Source: Treponema socranskii subsp. paredis ATCC 35535
GTDB taxonomy: Bacteria; Spirochaetota; Spirochaetia; Treponematales; Treponemataceae
DNA: 64,000 nucleotides
Assembly: GCA_000413015.1 (NCBI GenBank)
Contig: KE332515.1
Location: 1,664,875 to 1,728,874 of the forward strand
Direction of reading: 5' to 3'
Numbering within the stretch: position 1 is the stretch's first letter; each line of letters begins with the position of its first letter. Of this stretch, positions 46,835-56,015 are shown in pieces. The notes under the pieces are model-generated. The model did no database searches, had not been told where the DNA came from, and saw only the letters and a list, made by a program, of their open reading frames with translations. Made by a program: the position numbers and the translations under genes.

Positions 46835-47045
46835 ATATGCTCCTGTTATATAATCTCCTTGCAGCTCATCGCTCGACGATAAGCTGCATAAAATTTATAT
46901 TTCGCCGTACGGCAAAACATCGATACTGTTTGAAAGCTTACGGAACCGGCAAAAGTCGACTCCGTAAGCATTTGTCCGCTCATCGCTCGACGGCAAACGC
47001 CCATGTGTAAAAGCAAGGACATCTACGCGGCAAACTGTCATCCGC
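46835..47045. other. Intergenic region with short repeats
   Basis: GCTCATCGCTCGACG occurs twice (about 46866 and 46979). GCTTACGGA and TCCGTAAGC form an inverted repeat (about 46935-46970). No gene or clear promoter seen. Confidence 0.45.
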
Positions 47046-49220
47046 TCAGTTGAAGGTTTTAGCGGCTATCGGGATATAGTTGCCGCCCTGATATTTTCCT
47101 ACAGATTTATCGTTTCCATTAAAGAAACTTTCGCCATTATCTTCACTATACAAAATATTTATTTCACTAAAGTTTCCGACATATGATGTATCGCATCCTG
47201 TTACAGTAAGAGAAGCTTGGAAGAGATTTTTTTTATTAAGAACTGCATGAACCTCTTCTTTCGTCAAATATCGATTTCCCGATTCTTCGAGTTTCGTATA
47301 GGTATTGGCAGGTTGAGTACCTGAGAGTACCCACCCCAAGCTGTCTTTTATATACTGAGCTCCGACATATTTTGATCCGTCTACTGCAATAATGACATAA
47401 TAATCCTGCCATGTTTTACCGACGGCGGGAGTAAAGGCATCTTTTTTATATTTTTTTCCGTCCTTATCGATGATATCGCCGAAAGCAAAAATCTCGCTCG
47501 GCGGTGTTGCCGCTTTGACGGTAACGGTAAAACTTGCGCTTTTTCCCTTGTAAGTCACGGTTATCGTTTTGAGGCCTGCCGCCGTGGAATCAAAGCCTGC
47601 AATCGCATATTCGGTATCGGTGAGCGGCCTGCTGGAAGAATTATCGTATTTTACATATACCTGCAAACCGCTCTTATCGAACGTCTCTCCCATCGAATAC
47701 TCTTTTTTGGTCGGCTCGGTTTTAATTTCCAACTCTTTTATCATCTTCCACTGCGCGGTATATTCCTTATTTTCATCGGGAAAATTCTGAGACAAAAGAG
47801 GTGACCACGCATCGAAATCCGCATCGTCTTTTACCGGTTTTCCGACATCGGCTTCCGGTATTTTTTCGCCGTACTTGCCTTGCACCATTTTATTAGCGGT
47901 ACTCGCACCGAACTTACCGCCGTTCGGTTTAAACGTCAGCGTAATGCTTTTTCTGACATAATAAATCTTTACGACCGTGCTGCCGTCGGCTTGTATCGTC
48001 GCTTGCGTGACCGCAGGCGTGTCAAATCCGGCATACGCGTTTGCGGCGGCTTGTGTCGGCGTACCTTTTTTACCGCTCTTCGTATCGGTCTCTTTCAGTT
48101 CATAGTTGTCTGAAGTATGTACAGCCGCGTCGTAAACTTTCCCCGTAACGGAATCAACTTTCTGCAGCCAGTGTTCCACTTTGTACTGCGGCTGCACTTC
48201 CGCCGTCCACTTTGCCTTATATTCTTTATTTCCGATCGGGAACGATTTCGGTAGTTCCGGATCCCAACCGGCAAAACTATTGCCCGATTTTGTCGGGTCT
48301 GTAGGCTTGAGCAAAGGCGCTCCGTATCTGCCCGATTTCGATTCAACCGCAGTGCCGCCGTCCGTGTTGAAACTTACGGTGACAGTATTTCTGTCGTAAT
48401 AAATATTTACGACCGTTGAACCGTCCGCGTTTATTTTTTGCTGAGTTATCGTTCCGCCCGCATGCGCTACCGTACTCAGGTGAAAACCCGGATACGTTTT
48501 GACGGCCGCCGCGGTATCCGTTCCCGCGTTGCCCGAAAACGTTTCGCGCTCGTGTTCCGCGTACGTATCGCCGACGGCCGGCTGCCTCAAATGAATGACC
48601 CTGTACGCTGCCGCCTGAGGATCCTTCCACTGCGCAGTGTATACCCTATCGGAAGCGGGAAAGGCTGCAGGCTTTTCGGGCGCCCAGCTTAAAAACGAAC
48701 TGCCGTCGGTTTTCTGCGGCGTCTCCGGTTCGGAAGCGGCAATATATTCCCCGTATTTGCCCTGCAACGTTTTTCCGTCGCTATTGTCGCCGAATTTACC
48801 GCCGTTTGCCTTGAACGTCAGCGTAACATCTTTTCTGAGGTAATAAATCTGTACGACGGTCTTGCCGGCGGCCGCTATCGATTTCTGTACGACTTCCTGC
48901 GCGTTGAACCCTTCGTATGCTTTTGCCGAAGCCGCCGTTTTTTCTCCGGTTTTCCCGCTCTTTTTTTCGGAATCTTTCAGCTTATAATTGGGTGTGCTGT
49001 GTGTAAGCGCATCGTAAACTTTTCCCGTTCCCGTATCGATTTCCTGCGTCCAGTGTTCGACGGTATACTGCTTCGCTTCCGAAGCCGCATCCCCGCCGGG
49101 TACATCCGTGTTGCACGAAAAAAAGAACGTCGCCGCAACCAGCGCGCTCCCCAATAAAAGACATCTTCGTCCGAAATTCCCGAGCAGCCGCCGCTGCCCG
49201 TTTTTTATGCCCTCGGTCAT
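47046..49220 (-). CDS. Surface lipoprotein with InlB-type B-repeats and Ig-like domain
   Basis: A 724-residue protein. The leader ends in TFFFSC. Three tandem repeat units follow of the VEHW...NYKLKD...Y.GF...QIYY...LTFKANGGKFG...W.P..P..FP...YTAQWK type (InlB B-repeat/Flg_new plus MucBP-like part). A bacterial Ig-like domain covers about residues 500-580 (KKEYSMGETFDKSGLQVYVKYD...YKGKSASFTVTV), followed by a unique C-terminal domain. Strong AAGGAGGG ribosome-binding site. Likely an adhesin displayed on the outer membrane. Confidence 0.85.
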   Translation of the reverse strand: MTEGIKNGQRRLLGNFGRRCLLLGSALVAATFFFSCNTDVPGGDAASEAKQYTVEHWTQEIDTGTGKVYDALTHSTPNYKLKDSEKKSGKTGEKTAASAKAYEGFNAQEVVQKSIAAAGKTVVQIYYLRKDVTLTFKANGGKFGDNSDGKTLQGKYGEYIAASEPETPQKTDGSSFLSWAPEKPAAFPASDRVYTAQWKDPQAAAYRVIHLRQPAVGDTYAEHERETFSGNAGTDTAAAVKTYPGFHLSTVAHAGGTITQQKINADGSTVVNIYYDRNTVTVSFNTDGGTAVESKSGRYGAPLLKPTDPTKSGNSFAGWDPELPKSFPIGNKEYKAKWTAEVQPQYKVEHWLQKVDSVTGKVYDAAVHTSDNYELKETDTKSGKKGTPTQAAANAYAGFDTPAVTQATIQADGSTVVKIYYVRKSITLTFKPNGGKFGASTANKMVQGKYGEKIPEADVGKPVKDDADFDAWSPLLSQNFPDENKEYTAQWKMIKELEIKTEPTKKEYSMGETFDKSGLQVYVKYDNSSSRPLTDTEYAIAGFDSTAAGLKTITVTYKGKSASFTVTVKAATPPSEIFAFGDIIDKDGKKYKKDAFTPAVGKTWQDYYVIIAVDGSKYVGAQYIKDSLGWVLSGTQPANTYTKLEESGNRYLTKEEVHAVLNKKNLFQASLTVTGCDTSYVGNFSEINILYSEDNGESFFNGNDKSVGKYQGGNYIPIAAKTFN

Positions 49221-49608
49221 TTCCGACCCTCCTTAATATACATACATCAAACCGATAACACTCTCATCCGTTTATTGCCGATTAATAAATTTTATTAAGT
49301 GATCTGCAGCGGATCCGCTTCGTCCGATAATCGAATCGACATAAGCCGATCAAAGCGGGTTCGAACACATACTTGAAGATTCGCCGCACCGTGAAAACTA
49401 TTCAGCCGGTATTTCGCCCGCTGTACGGTGTATGATAAAGATAATGCCTCAAAAATATGCTCATAATGAGATTTCCGTTTTTTATTCAATAAGTTTTTAA
49501 ATATTCCGTCATAATCGATACTCTACAACGTTTGCCGCATACTCGCGGCAAACGCGCTTATCGCCTATGCTCCTTGTCCGCTCTTTTTGCGGCGGCACAG
49601 CAAACGTA
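49221..49608. other. Intergenic region with one strong hairpin
   Basis: About 390 bases. CGTTTGCCGC (49529-49538) and GCGGCAAACG (49545-49554) form a perfect stem. No gene with coding character was found. Confidence 0.45.
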
Positions 49609-50262
49609 TCAACGTTCCGACCAGTTATTCCAATCGATTATAAATTTACCCTCATATTTTGAGTGTGCATTCGGCTCATTCGGACCCGCAGTCCCTTTGC
49701 CGTCGCCGGACTGTGCGCCCATAACACCGGAGTTGATATAAAGCCACAAAAAGTATTTTCCGTTATCTTTGTTTACCGGAAAGGTCATCGAAGTGACGTA
49801 GTGAACTTTTTTCCCCTCAGGATCGTCCGCAGTATCATCCGTGCTTACAGTAAATACTGCATCTTTTTTGACCCCGTCCGTATCGTAGTAACCGGGCGTC
49901 GAATTACGCGGATCTATAAATTTATTCGATTCAAGAGAACCGACTTTTACATACGATTTTCTGAATCTAACGGTAAGCATCACTTTTCCGTCGCTGTCAG
50001 CAGTAACAAAAGCGCTTTCCACTAAAGGTTTAAACTTTTCCCCTTCATTAGGCTGTCCTTTAGCTAAATCGAGCTTCATTGCCGGCGCATAAACGCTTAA
50101 TGTAGAACCGACGTTATACGTTTTACCGGCAATTAAAGGGCAGGGCGTAGAAGGAGTAACGGAAGGAGGATTATCATCTGCCTTCCCTGCAGGATTGGGA
50201 CAGCCCGTAAATCCGATAAGAACGGCTGCCAACACAGCCGCTACAATCATACATCTTTTCAT
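49609..50262 (-). CDS. Lipoprotein with possible NEAT-like beta domain
   Basis: A 217-residue lipoprotein. Leader MKRCMIVAAVLAAVLIGFTGC. The mature part has a beta-sandwich pattern: GKVMLTVRFRKSYVKVGSLESNKF, then DAVFTVSTDD...VTSMTFPVNKDNGKYFLWLYINSGVMG, loosely like the strand order of haem-binding NEAT domains. This is a weak visual similarity only. It starts after a leader (GGAGTTGTTAT before ATG) shared with the gene at 52584. Confidence 0.65.
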   Translation of the reverse strand: MKRCMIVAAVLAAVLIGFTGCPNPAGKADDNPPSVTPSTPCPLIAGKTYNVGSTLSVYAPAMKLDLAKGQPNEGEKFKPLVESAFVTADSDGKVMLTVRFRKSYVKVGSLESNKFIDPRNSTPGYYDTDGVKKDAVFTVSTDDTADDPEGKKVHYVTSMTFPVNKDNGKYFLWLYINSGVMGAQSGDGKGTAGPNEPNAHSKYEGKFIIDWNNWSER

Positions 50263-50317
50263 ATAACAACTCCTAAAAAAATATTTTTTAAACATATTTG
50301 TTAATCATTCCATGTTA

Positions 50318-50350
50318 AAAGCACCGCGCTATTTCAGCGGCGCTTTTAAC
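50318..50350. repeat. Hairpin module related to 52757-52795
   Basis: AAAAGCACCGCGCT / AGCGGCGCTTTT around ATTTC. Its core resembles the hairpin beside element copy 2 (CCGCGCC..TTTCAGCGG). Confidence 0.5.
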
Positions 50351-50356
50351 CTACCG

Positions 50357-50461
50357 TAAAATGCGGCATTGCAGAAAATGTCGATTTCCGAAAATGCCGC
50401 ATTAGTGCGCGAGCGCGCACAGGTATATCCGCGAGTTTTCTTTTGAAAACTCGAAGTTAAA
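50357..50461 (-). repeat. Intergenic hairpin element, lipoprotein type, copy 1
   Basis: About 105 bp shared with 52657-52761, with stems ATGCGGCATT/AATGCCGCAT, GTGCGCG/CGCGCAC and CGAGTTTTC/GAAAACTCG. It shares the GCAG-AAA...TTTCCGAAAA and GTGCGC motifs with the 219-bp element. Confidence 0.75.
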
Positions 50462-50512
50462 TTGAACGGCGCCGTTCCAGACGTTCAAACGCTGTTATCC
50501 GCCGCCCGGCGT

Positions 50513-52084
50513 TTACTCACCAGCGATAAACCAGTCCGCTTCCGCAGCCATCGTAGCTGCGTTTGCTTTATACACAGCCAGCTGTCCGGCAGGAACTTTT
50601 ACGCTGTCCTTTTTTAAGCTTGTGCAGCCTTTAAACAGGTCTTGAAAAGCCAGCCGCTCATCATACAGCTTATCAGAATTGTAATCGCACTTGAGCGTCA
50701 CAGATGTAAGCTTTGTGCAGCCTGCAAAGCAGTTGGGCATCTCCTTAACGGCTGCCGGTATCTCAGGCGCTTCCGTAAGGTTTATGCAGCCTTCAAAGCT
50801 GCGGTACATCTCTTCAACCTGTGCCGGTATCTTAGGAGCTTTCGTAAGCTTTGTGCAGCCTTGAAAGCAAGTGCTTATACTCGTAACGCCGTCCGGTATC
50901 GTAGGAAATTTCGTAAGACTTGTGCAGTCTCTAAAGAATCCGTACATATTCGTAACAGTCGCCGGTATCTCAGGCGCCTCCGTAAGACTTGTACAGCCTG
51001 CAAAACAGCTTTCCGCATACTGAACATTTGACGGCAGTACCGGCGCTTTTTTAAGGCTTGTGCAGTCTTTAAAGCACTCAGACATAGCCGTAACGGTGAC
51101 CGGTATCTCAGGCACCTCCGTAAGACTTGTGCAGCCGGCAAAACACCCCGATAGAGCTGCCTTAAAGCCGTCCTGCAGCTTTGGAGCTTGCGTAAGACTT
51201 ATGCAGTCTGTAAAGCATCTGTCTATGTTCTCAATAGTTGCCGGTATCTCGGGCACATAGGTAAGCTTTGCGCAAGAGGAAAAACAATCTCTCATATCCT
51301 TAACACCGTTCGGTATTTTCGGCGCTTGCGTAAGGCGGGCGCAGCCGTAAAAGCAGCCTCCCATATTCGTAACACCTTCCGGTATTACCGGCGCTTCCGT
51401 AAGACTAGTGCAAGCTTTAAAGCAGTCTTCCATAGTATCAACGCTCGCCGGTATCGCCGAAGCTTTTGTAAGGTTTTCGCAGACGTAAAAGCAGCTGCTC
51501 ATATCCGTAACACCTTCCGGTATCTCAGGAGCTTGCGTAAGACTTGTACAGTTTGCAAAGCAGCTGCTCATATTCGTAACGCTTGCCGGTATCTCAGGAG
51601 CTTGTACAAGATTGTCGCACCCAAAAAAACAGCTGCTCATATTCTGAACACCGGCCGGTATTCCGGACACCTGTACAAGATTTCTGCAGCCAATTTGAGA
51701 AGCAACATCCAAAAAGCAAAAACTCATATCGGTAACACCGGTAAGATCGCTGCCGAATTTAAGCGCGACCTTTTTTGTTTTGTTGTCCTTCAGTACTTTG
51801 CAGAGCGGGCTTATATACGTTGCATCCATTACTAAGTCCGATGCAGAAAGACCGGTTACTTCTATGTAGTTTATGCCGTCAGCCGATGCCTTTGCAAGGT
51901 AGTCTCGTAAGCCCTCGCCGTTTGTACCGAAATCAACCTTTGTGTATTCTGCCGGCGGCGTCGTACCGCCGGTATCATCATCTGCATTCGTCTTGCAGCC
52001 CGCCGTAAAAGCCGCAGCGGCAAGTAAAACCGCCGTTATTCCAAGGAAAGTAATCGCTTTCCGCCTAAAAATTACTGTCTTCAT
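50513..52084 (-). CDS. Cysteine-rich leucine-rich-repeat surface lipoprotein
   Basis: A 523-residue protein. The lipoprotein leader ends in FTAGC. From about residue 110 to 460 there are some 15 tandem 23-residue repeats of the form M-x-x-CF-x-x-CTSLTEAPEIPA-x-VT, related to the treponemal/BspA LRR type but with Cys at two positions in nearly every repeat. The DNA period is 69 bp. BspA-like proteins bind fibronectin and fibrinogen and mediate coaggregation; the Cys ladder may form disulphides or bind metal (inference). AGGAGG ribosome-binding site. Confidence 0.88.
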   Translation of the reverse strand: MKTVIFRRKAITFLGITAVLLAAAAFTAGCKTNADDDTGGTTPPAEYTKVDFGTNGEGLRDYLAKASADGINYIEVTGLSASDLVMDATYISPLCKVLKDNKTKKVALKFGSDLTGVTDMSFCFLDVASQIGCRNLVQVSGIPAGVQNMSSCFFGCDNLVQAPEIPASVTNMSSCFANCTSLTQAPEIPEGVTDMSSCFYVCENLTKASAIPASVDTMEDCFKACTSLTEAPVIPEGVTNMGGCFYGCARLTQAPKIPNGVKDMRDCFSSCAKLTYVPEIPATIENIDRCFTDCISLTQAPKLQDGFKAALSGCFAGCTSLTEVPEIPVTVTAMSECFKDCTSLKKAPVLPSNVQYAESCFAGCTSLTEAPEIPATVTNMYGFFRDCTSLTKFPTIPDGVTSISTCFQGCTKLTKAPKIPAQVEEMYRSFEGCINLTEAPEIPAAVKEMPNCFAGCTKLTSVTLKCDYNSDKLYDERLAFQDLFKGCTSLKKDSVKVPAGQLAVYKANAATMAAEADWFIAGE

Positions 52085-52116
52085 TATTTTCCTCCTAGCT
52101 ATAGCACGTTATTGTA

Positions 52117-52584
52117 TTAGCCTATGAATTCGTTATCATACGGCTTACCTTTTATGCAGTCACCGCAGTCCGTGAAACCCGCCATCGGCACGATGTACGG
52201 TTTACACGAAAACGGACTCTTTGTCGTATCGACGGTAACACGTACATGCGTTGACGGCTTTGTCGTGTCTTCCCCTTCATTATAACAGCCGATAAGCCAT
52301 GTTCCGTCTTTGTTGTCCGTAAAGGTTATTACCTTATACGAAAAAGGCATTACATTGTTATGCAGAGCGACAGAGTTTTCTTGTATCTCAATGCACATCT
52401 TCTTTATATGCACTTCACCGGATGCCTTGACCTCCAAAGAGCCCCAATACGCACCGTAGAGATCGCTCTGCTGAACGGACGGTGTCCCACCACCACCGTT
52501 GTCATCCGATGAACCGTTGCTGCATGCGCCGAACCCGATAAGGACGGCCGCCAAAGCCGTCAGAACAAACAATATTTTTTTCAT
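52117..52584 (-). CDS. Small lipoprotein, paralogue of the one at 58003
   Basis: A 155-residue lipoprotein. Leader MKKILFVLTALAAVLIGFGAC. The mature domain (LYGAYWGSLEV...MCIEIQENSVALHNNVMPFSYKVITFTDNKDGTWLIGCYN...KPSTHVRVTVDTTKSPFSCKPYI) is clearly paralogous to the protein at 58003-58461. Conserved His, Cys and Met residues lie at matching places (NSVA-[IL]-H, CYN, KPSTH), so a metal- or haem-binding role is plausible but unproven. Part of the receptor-lipoprotein series. Confidence 0.78.
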   Translation of the reverse strand: MKKILFVLTALAAVLIGFGACSNGSSDDNGGGGTPSVQQSDLYGAYWGSLEVKASGEVHIKKMCIEIQENSVALHNNVMPFSYKVITFTDNKDGTWLIGCYNEGEDTTKPSTHVRVTVDTTKSPFSCKPYIVPMAGFTDCGDCIKGKPYDNEFIG

Positions 52585-52656
52585 ATAACAACTCCTTGTG
52601 CTTCCTCGCGAAGCTTTTTATATTTTTTCAAGCGTCAATCCTCCCGTCCGATTCCT

Positions 52657-52761
52657 TAAAGTGCGGCATTGCAGGAAGTATCAACTTCCGAAAATGCCGC
52701 ATCAGTGCGCGAAAGCGCACGCGTATATCCGCGAGTTTTCGAAAGAAAACTCGAAGTTAAA
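52657..52761 (-). repeat. Intergenic hairpin element, lipoprotein type, copy 2
   Basis: Counterpart of 50357-50461. Stems: GTGCGGCATT/AATGCCGCAT, GGAAG/CTTCC, GTGCGCG/CGCGCAC and CGAGTTTTC/GAAAACTCG. A further stem TAAACGAGCCGC / GCGGCTCGTTTA follows (52757-52795). Confidence 0.75.
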
Positions 52762-52817
52762 CGAGCCGCGCCCTTTCAGCGGCTCGTTTAAACCTTCCTT
52801 TTTACGGCAACCGGTAA

Positions 52818-53816
52818 TTAATTGCTTTTAAATACTTCGACAATGGCAAACGGCATATTTCCCGGTTTGAAAGAAACGCGCAGCGTCAGTTTGCCGTTTT
52901 CAAGTTTTCCGCGAACGGTCACCTCGTTTAACGTAACCTCCGATCCGTCAGCCTTTTTAACATGCGGAATGGAGTGGGCAGAGCGAGCAAGATAATACAC
53001 ATCGCCTTCTTTTCGCACCGTAACACCGGGAATATCGAAAGCTTCTATCGTCATCTGCTGCGTATAAGCAAAACGATGCGTTTTGAGTTTTACCGTATGC
53101 GTACCGTCCGGAACAATGCCGACTGTCGGAGTAATTACATTGCCTCCGGAATCCTTTCCGCACGATCCGCGTCCCCGCGCCAACTTTCCTTCAGGCCCGA
53201 CCAAATAGTCGAATTCTCCCGTATACGAGCCGGCACCGCCCCAATCCGCTTCCGTTGCAGACGAGGGAATATTAATCTCTACATCTTGAATGCTCGAATC
53301 AAACTTCACTTCGGGCGCATTCTTGTTACGCGGAATATTCTTTTGTTTTGCCATGGGCACGCGCGTATTCGACATCGCGCCGATTCCGGTAAGTCCGTCG
53401 CCCGTAAGCAAAATAATGATCCCGTCCGTACTGTTTATGCCGATTTGAACGGTCATCGCGGCTTTTGAAGCATCTTTCGTCATCGCCGCACCGTAATCCG
53501 CGGGGCTGAACCAGCGCAGCGTATAATTATTTTTGGAGTTTTTGACGGCATAATAATAAAACTGATTGTTGCTCATGCCGTTGACGCTCATATTCCAATC
53601 GAGCCGTTCGTCGTTATAAATCGTAAGCGAAGGCGTCAGCGTGCTGCCGCCCGAAGACGTAATGTTTCCGTAATACGTATAGCCGTACAGTTCGGTTATA
53701 TCGATATTTTCAAGCGTTTCGTCTCTAAAAGCGTCCGAAATCGCATCGCACGAAACGAAGAGCAAAGAAGCCGCAATCGCTGCAGCTGCAAAAAAAGCAT
53801 TTACCGTTTTTTTCAT
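52818..53816 (-). CDS. Lipoprotein with C-terminal calycin-like barrel, cotranscribed with TonB receptor
   Basis: A 332-residue lipoprotein. Leader MKKTVNAFFAAAAIAASLLFVSC. The mature N-terminus ELYGYTYYGNI resembles the LYGAYWG/LFGSYWG start of the two small paralogous lipoproteins. The C-terminal 90 residues (IPGVTVRKEGDVYYLARSAHSIPHVKKADGSEVTLNEVTVRGKLENGKLTLRVSFKPGNMPFAIVEVF) look like a calycin-like domain. The ATG at 53816 is 11 bases after the receptor stop, so it is likely a surface-exposed accessory of the receptor. Confidence 0.75.
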   Translation of the reverse strand: MKKTVNAFFAAAAIAASLLFVSCDAISDAFRDETLENIDITELYGYTYYGNITSSGGSTLTPSLTIYNDERLDWNMSVNGMSNNQFYYYAVKNSKNNYTLRWFSPADYGAAMTKDASKAAMTVQIGINSTDGIIILLTGDGLTGIGAMSNTRVPMAKQKNIPRNKNAPEVKFDSSIQDVEINIPSSATEADWGGAGSYTGEFDYLVGPEGKLARGRGSCGKDSGGNVITPTVGIVPDGTHTVKLKTHRFAYTQQMTIEAFDIPGVTVRKEGDVYYLARSAHSIPHVKKADGSEVTLNEVTVRGKLENGKLTLRVSFKPGNMPFAIVEVFKSN

Positions 53817-53827
53817 AACACACCCTG

Positions 53828-55861
53828 TCAATTAAATTTATATTTACCGCCGATGCGCAGTCCGATCCCTTCGGCGAGCCCGTAATAGTACTCCTGCGTT
53901 TCGTTGTTGCTTCCTTTTATAAAGTGGACGTTGTTCAGCATATTGTCCAAACCGGCGTACACTTCAAGCTTTTCATCCAAAAACTTTTTTGAAACGTCAA
54001 AGCCGACCATAAAATAATCGGGCGTATAATAACCGCTTTTTGCCGTCAAAAGCTGGGGCGAATTCCACTGCACGTTCAAAGCCGCCGTCGTTTCGATACG
54101 GGGAATTCGATAAGATGCATAGGCGGTTACCCTGTGCGCGACGCGCAGCGCAAGATCTTCCCATCCCCCGCTGTCTTTGTCGAAAAACTTCGCTCCGGTG
54201 TATGCGTAGCCCGTTTTTACGGTAAGCCTGTCCATTTCGGAGCTTATTGAAATATCGCCTCCGTAGGTTATCGCTTTGTCCACGTTTCGATATTCGCGTA
54301 TCTGCGGCGAAGAAACGCCGTCCGTAACGACGCTGTCTATAAGGTTCTGTATATAGTTGAAATATCCTCCGGCGGAAACTTTAAAAAGATTTTTTACGTT
54401 TTGCTCGACTCCGATGTTAAAGCTGTGCGACGTTTCAGGCAAAAGATTCGGATTTCCGTAGAGAATAAAGTTTCCCGCACCGGGCGCATAGCTGTGTTTG
54501 AAAATCCAATATTTTTCTTTCAGCGTAGGAATTTTATAACCCATACCGTAACTGAAACGGATCGCGGTCTTTTCGGTCGGATTGTATTTCACTCCGATTT
54601 TCGGGGTCGCCATAAATAAAACGCTGCCTTTTTGAAGCGGCGGAGAAAAATCCAATCGCCCTCCGGGCACAAGCGTAAGTTTCGCATCGAAAAGCGAAAT
54701 ACTGTCCTGCGCGAACAAAGCCGCTTCCAAAGCGTATTTCCGTTTTTCGAACGACGTGCCTTCCATGGATTCGAGATCGATATTCGTTCCGAATGTAATG
54801 TCGTTGATTTTATTAGGCTTCCAGTGAAAGCGCACATCGTTTTCCGCATCAAACGAATTCGAATGCGTTTCGCTTAAAGAAGAATGCATGCCGGCTTTAA
54901 CGTGATAAACGTTATCCAAAAAATATAATTTTCCGGCAAGAAAACCGTCGGCGTAGAGTTTATCGTTCCAGATATATTTTCCCGTAAAACCGAATTCGCC
55001 GCGATGCGTGTTGTACACCATGTCGGTGCCTTTATCGAATCCCGTTTTCGTATAATTGCTTATCTGATGCGAGCCTCCGTACACTCCGTATACACCGACC
55101 GATCCCCACGAATCTTTCCATGTAAGCGTGTCCCGTACGAAGCCGAGTATTTTTCGAGTCCCTTTAAAATATTTGATTTTTCCGGCAAGAGCGTCTTCGG
55201 TCATCTTTTCTCTGCCGGGATTCAAATCGAAACTTCCGATCAGCGTATTAAAAAGATGCTTTCCCGAAACGGAAAAATTTCCGGCGATATAATTTTTCCA
55301 ACCGAGTACGATCGGCATAACGCCGATCTCGTGGGTAATGCTGCCCGACAACTTGATATCGTTTTTTTTCGAATCGCCCGCAGTTTCTTTTTCGGAATCC
55401 GTCTGCTCGCGCTTCGTTATGATATTGATAACGCCGCCCATCGCGTCGCTGCCGTACAAAACGGAATCCGCACCCTTGATAACTTCGATACGTTCAATGT
55501 TTTCGACGGGTATTTGAAAAATCGGTGTCGAGCCGGATATATCGGTTGAAACGCTTACTCCGTCTATCATAATTTTGACGTAGCCGTTGCCGAGCCCCTG
55601 CATCGTAACGGATTCGTTTGCATTTCCGGCCGTAGCTGCGCTCACCGCAACATCGGGCAGGGTTTTTAAAGCTTCGCCTACGGTTTTCGATCCGGATTTT
55701 TGTATATCTTCTCCGGTGATTGTCTTTTTTTGCTCGACCGACTCATCGATTTTCTGTTCGATTTTTTCCGCATCCACGACGATGACATCGTCTTCCGTTT
55801 CCTGCGAAAACAAAAGCCCTACCGAAAAAAATAAAATGCAGAGAAAAATATATCGTTTCAA
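53828..55861 (-). CDS. TonB-dependent outer-membrane receptor
   Basis: A 677-residue receptor. Signal peptide MKRYIFLCILFFSVGLLFSQ, TonB-box-like DDVIVVDA (24-31), plug domain (about 40-150: ITGEDIQKSGSKTVGEALKTLPDVAVSAATAGNANESVTMQGLGNGYVKIMIDGV, IERIEVIKGADSVLYGSDAMGGVINIITKR), then a 22-strand barrel ending in an aromatic/Asn terminus. Similar to ferric-siderophore, haem or cobalamin receptors (CirA/BtuB group). It starts with TTG at 55861 (GGGGTA upstream). An operator-like box lies 19 bases in front of the start codon. Confidence 0.9.
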   Translation of the reverse strand: MKRYIFLCILFFSVGLLFSQETEDDVIVVDAEKIEQKIDESVEQKKTITGEDIQKSGSKTVGEALKTLPDVAVSAATAGNANESVTMQGLGNGYVKIMIDGVSVSTDISGSTPIFQIPVENIERIEVIKGADSVLYGSDAMGGVINIITKREQTDSEKETAGDSKKNDIKLSGSITHEIGVMPIVLGWKNYIAGNFSVSGKHLFNTLIGSFDLNPGREKMTEDALAGKIKYFKGTRKILGFVRDTLTWKDSWGSVGVYGVYGGSHQISNYTKTGFDKGTDMVYNTHRGEFGFTGKYIWNDKLYADGFLAGKLYFLDNVYHVKAGMHSSLSETHSNSFDAENDVRFHWKPNKINDITFGTNIDLESMEGTSFEKRKYALEAALFAQDSISLFDAKLTLVPGGRLDFSPPLQKGSVLFMATPKIGVKYNPTEKTAIRFSYGMGYKIPTLKEKYWIFKHSYAPGAGNFILYGNPNLLPETSHSFNIGVEQNVKNLFKVSAGGYFNYIQNLIDSVVTDGVSSPQIREYRNVDKAITYGGDISISSEMDRLTVKTGYAYTGAKFFDKDSGGWEDLALRVAHRVTAYASYRIPRIETTAALNVQWNSPQLLTAKSGYYTPDYFMVGFDVSKKFLDEKLEVYAGLDNMLNNVHFIKGSNNETQEYYYGLAEGIGLRIGGKYKFN

Positions 55862-55879
55862 AAATATACCCCGATTTTA

Positions 55880-55895
55880 GTTAGATATCGCTAAC
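55880..55895. promoter_or_regulatory. GTTA(G/T)N5GCTAAC box, site 3
   Basis: GTTAGATATCGCTAAC, arms GTTAG/CTAAC, 19 bases upstream of the TonB-receptor start codon. Best-conserved of the four sites. Confidence 0.7.
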
Positions 55896-56015
55896 AAAAT
55901 ATTTAAAGGATTTTTTTACTTTACGCAAGAAAATCGGGCCTTATTGAGAATAAATATCAATAAAATATCTTTTTACGCGATTACGAAAATGTATCCGCTT
56001 CGCTGCACCGTTTTA

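Noticed and set aside
49295..49489. 64-codon minus-strand ORF in the lipoprotein spacer
   Set aside because: No ribosome-binding site, no leader, composition not protein-like.
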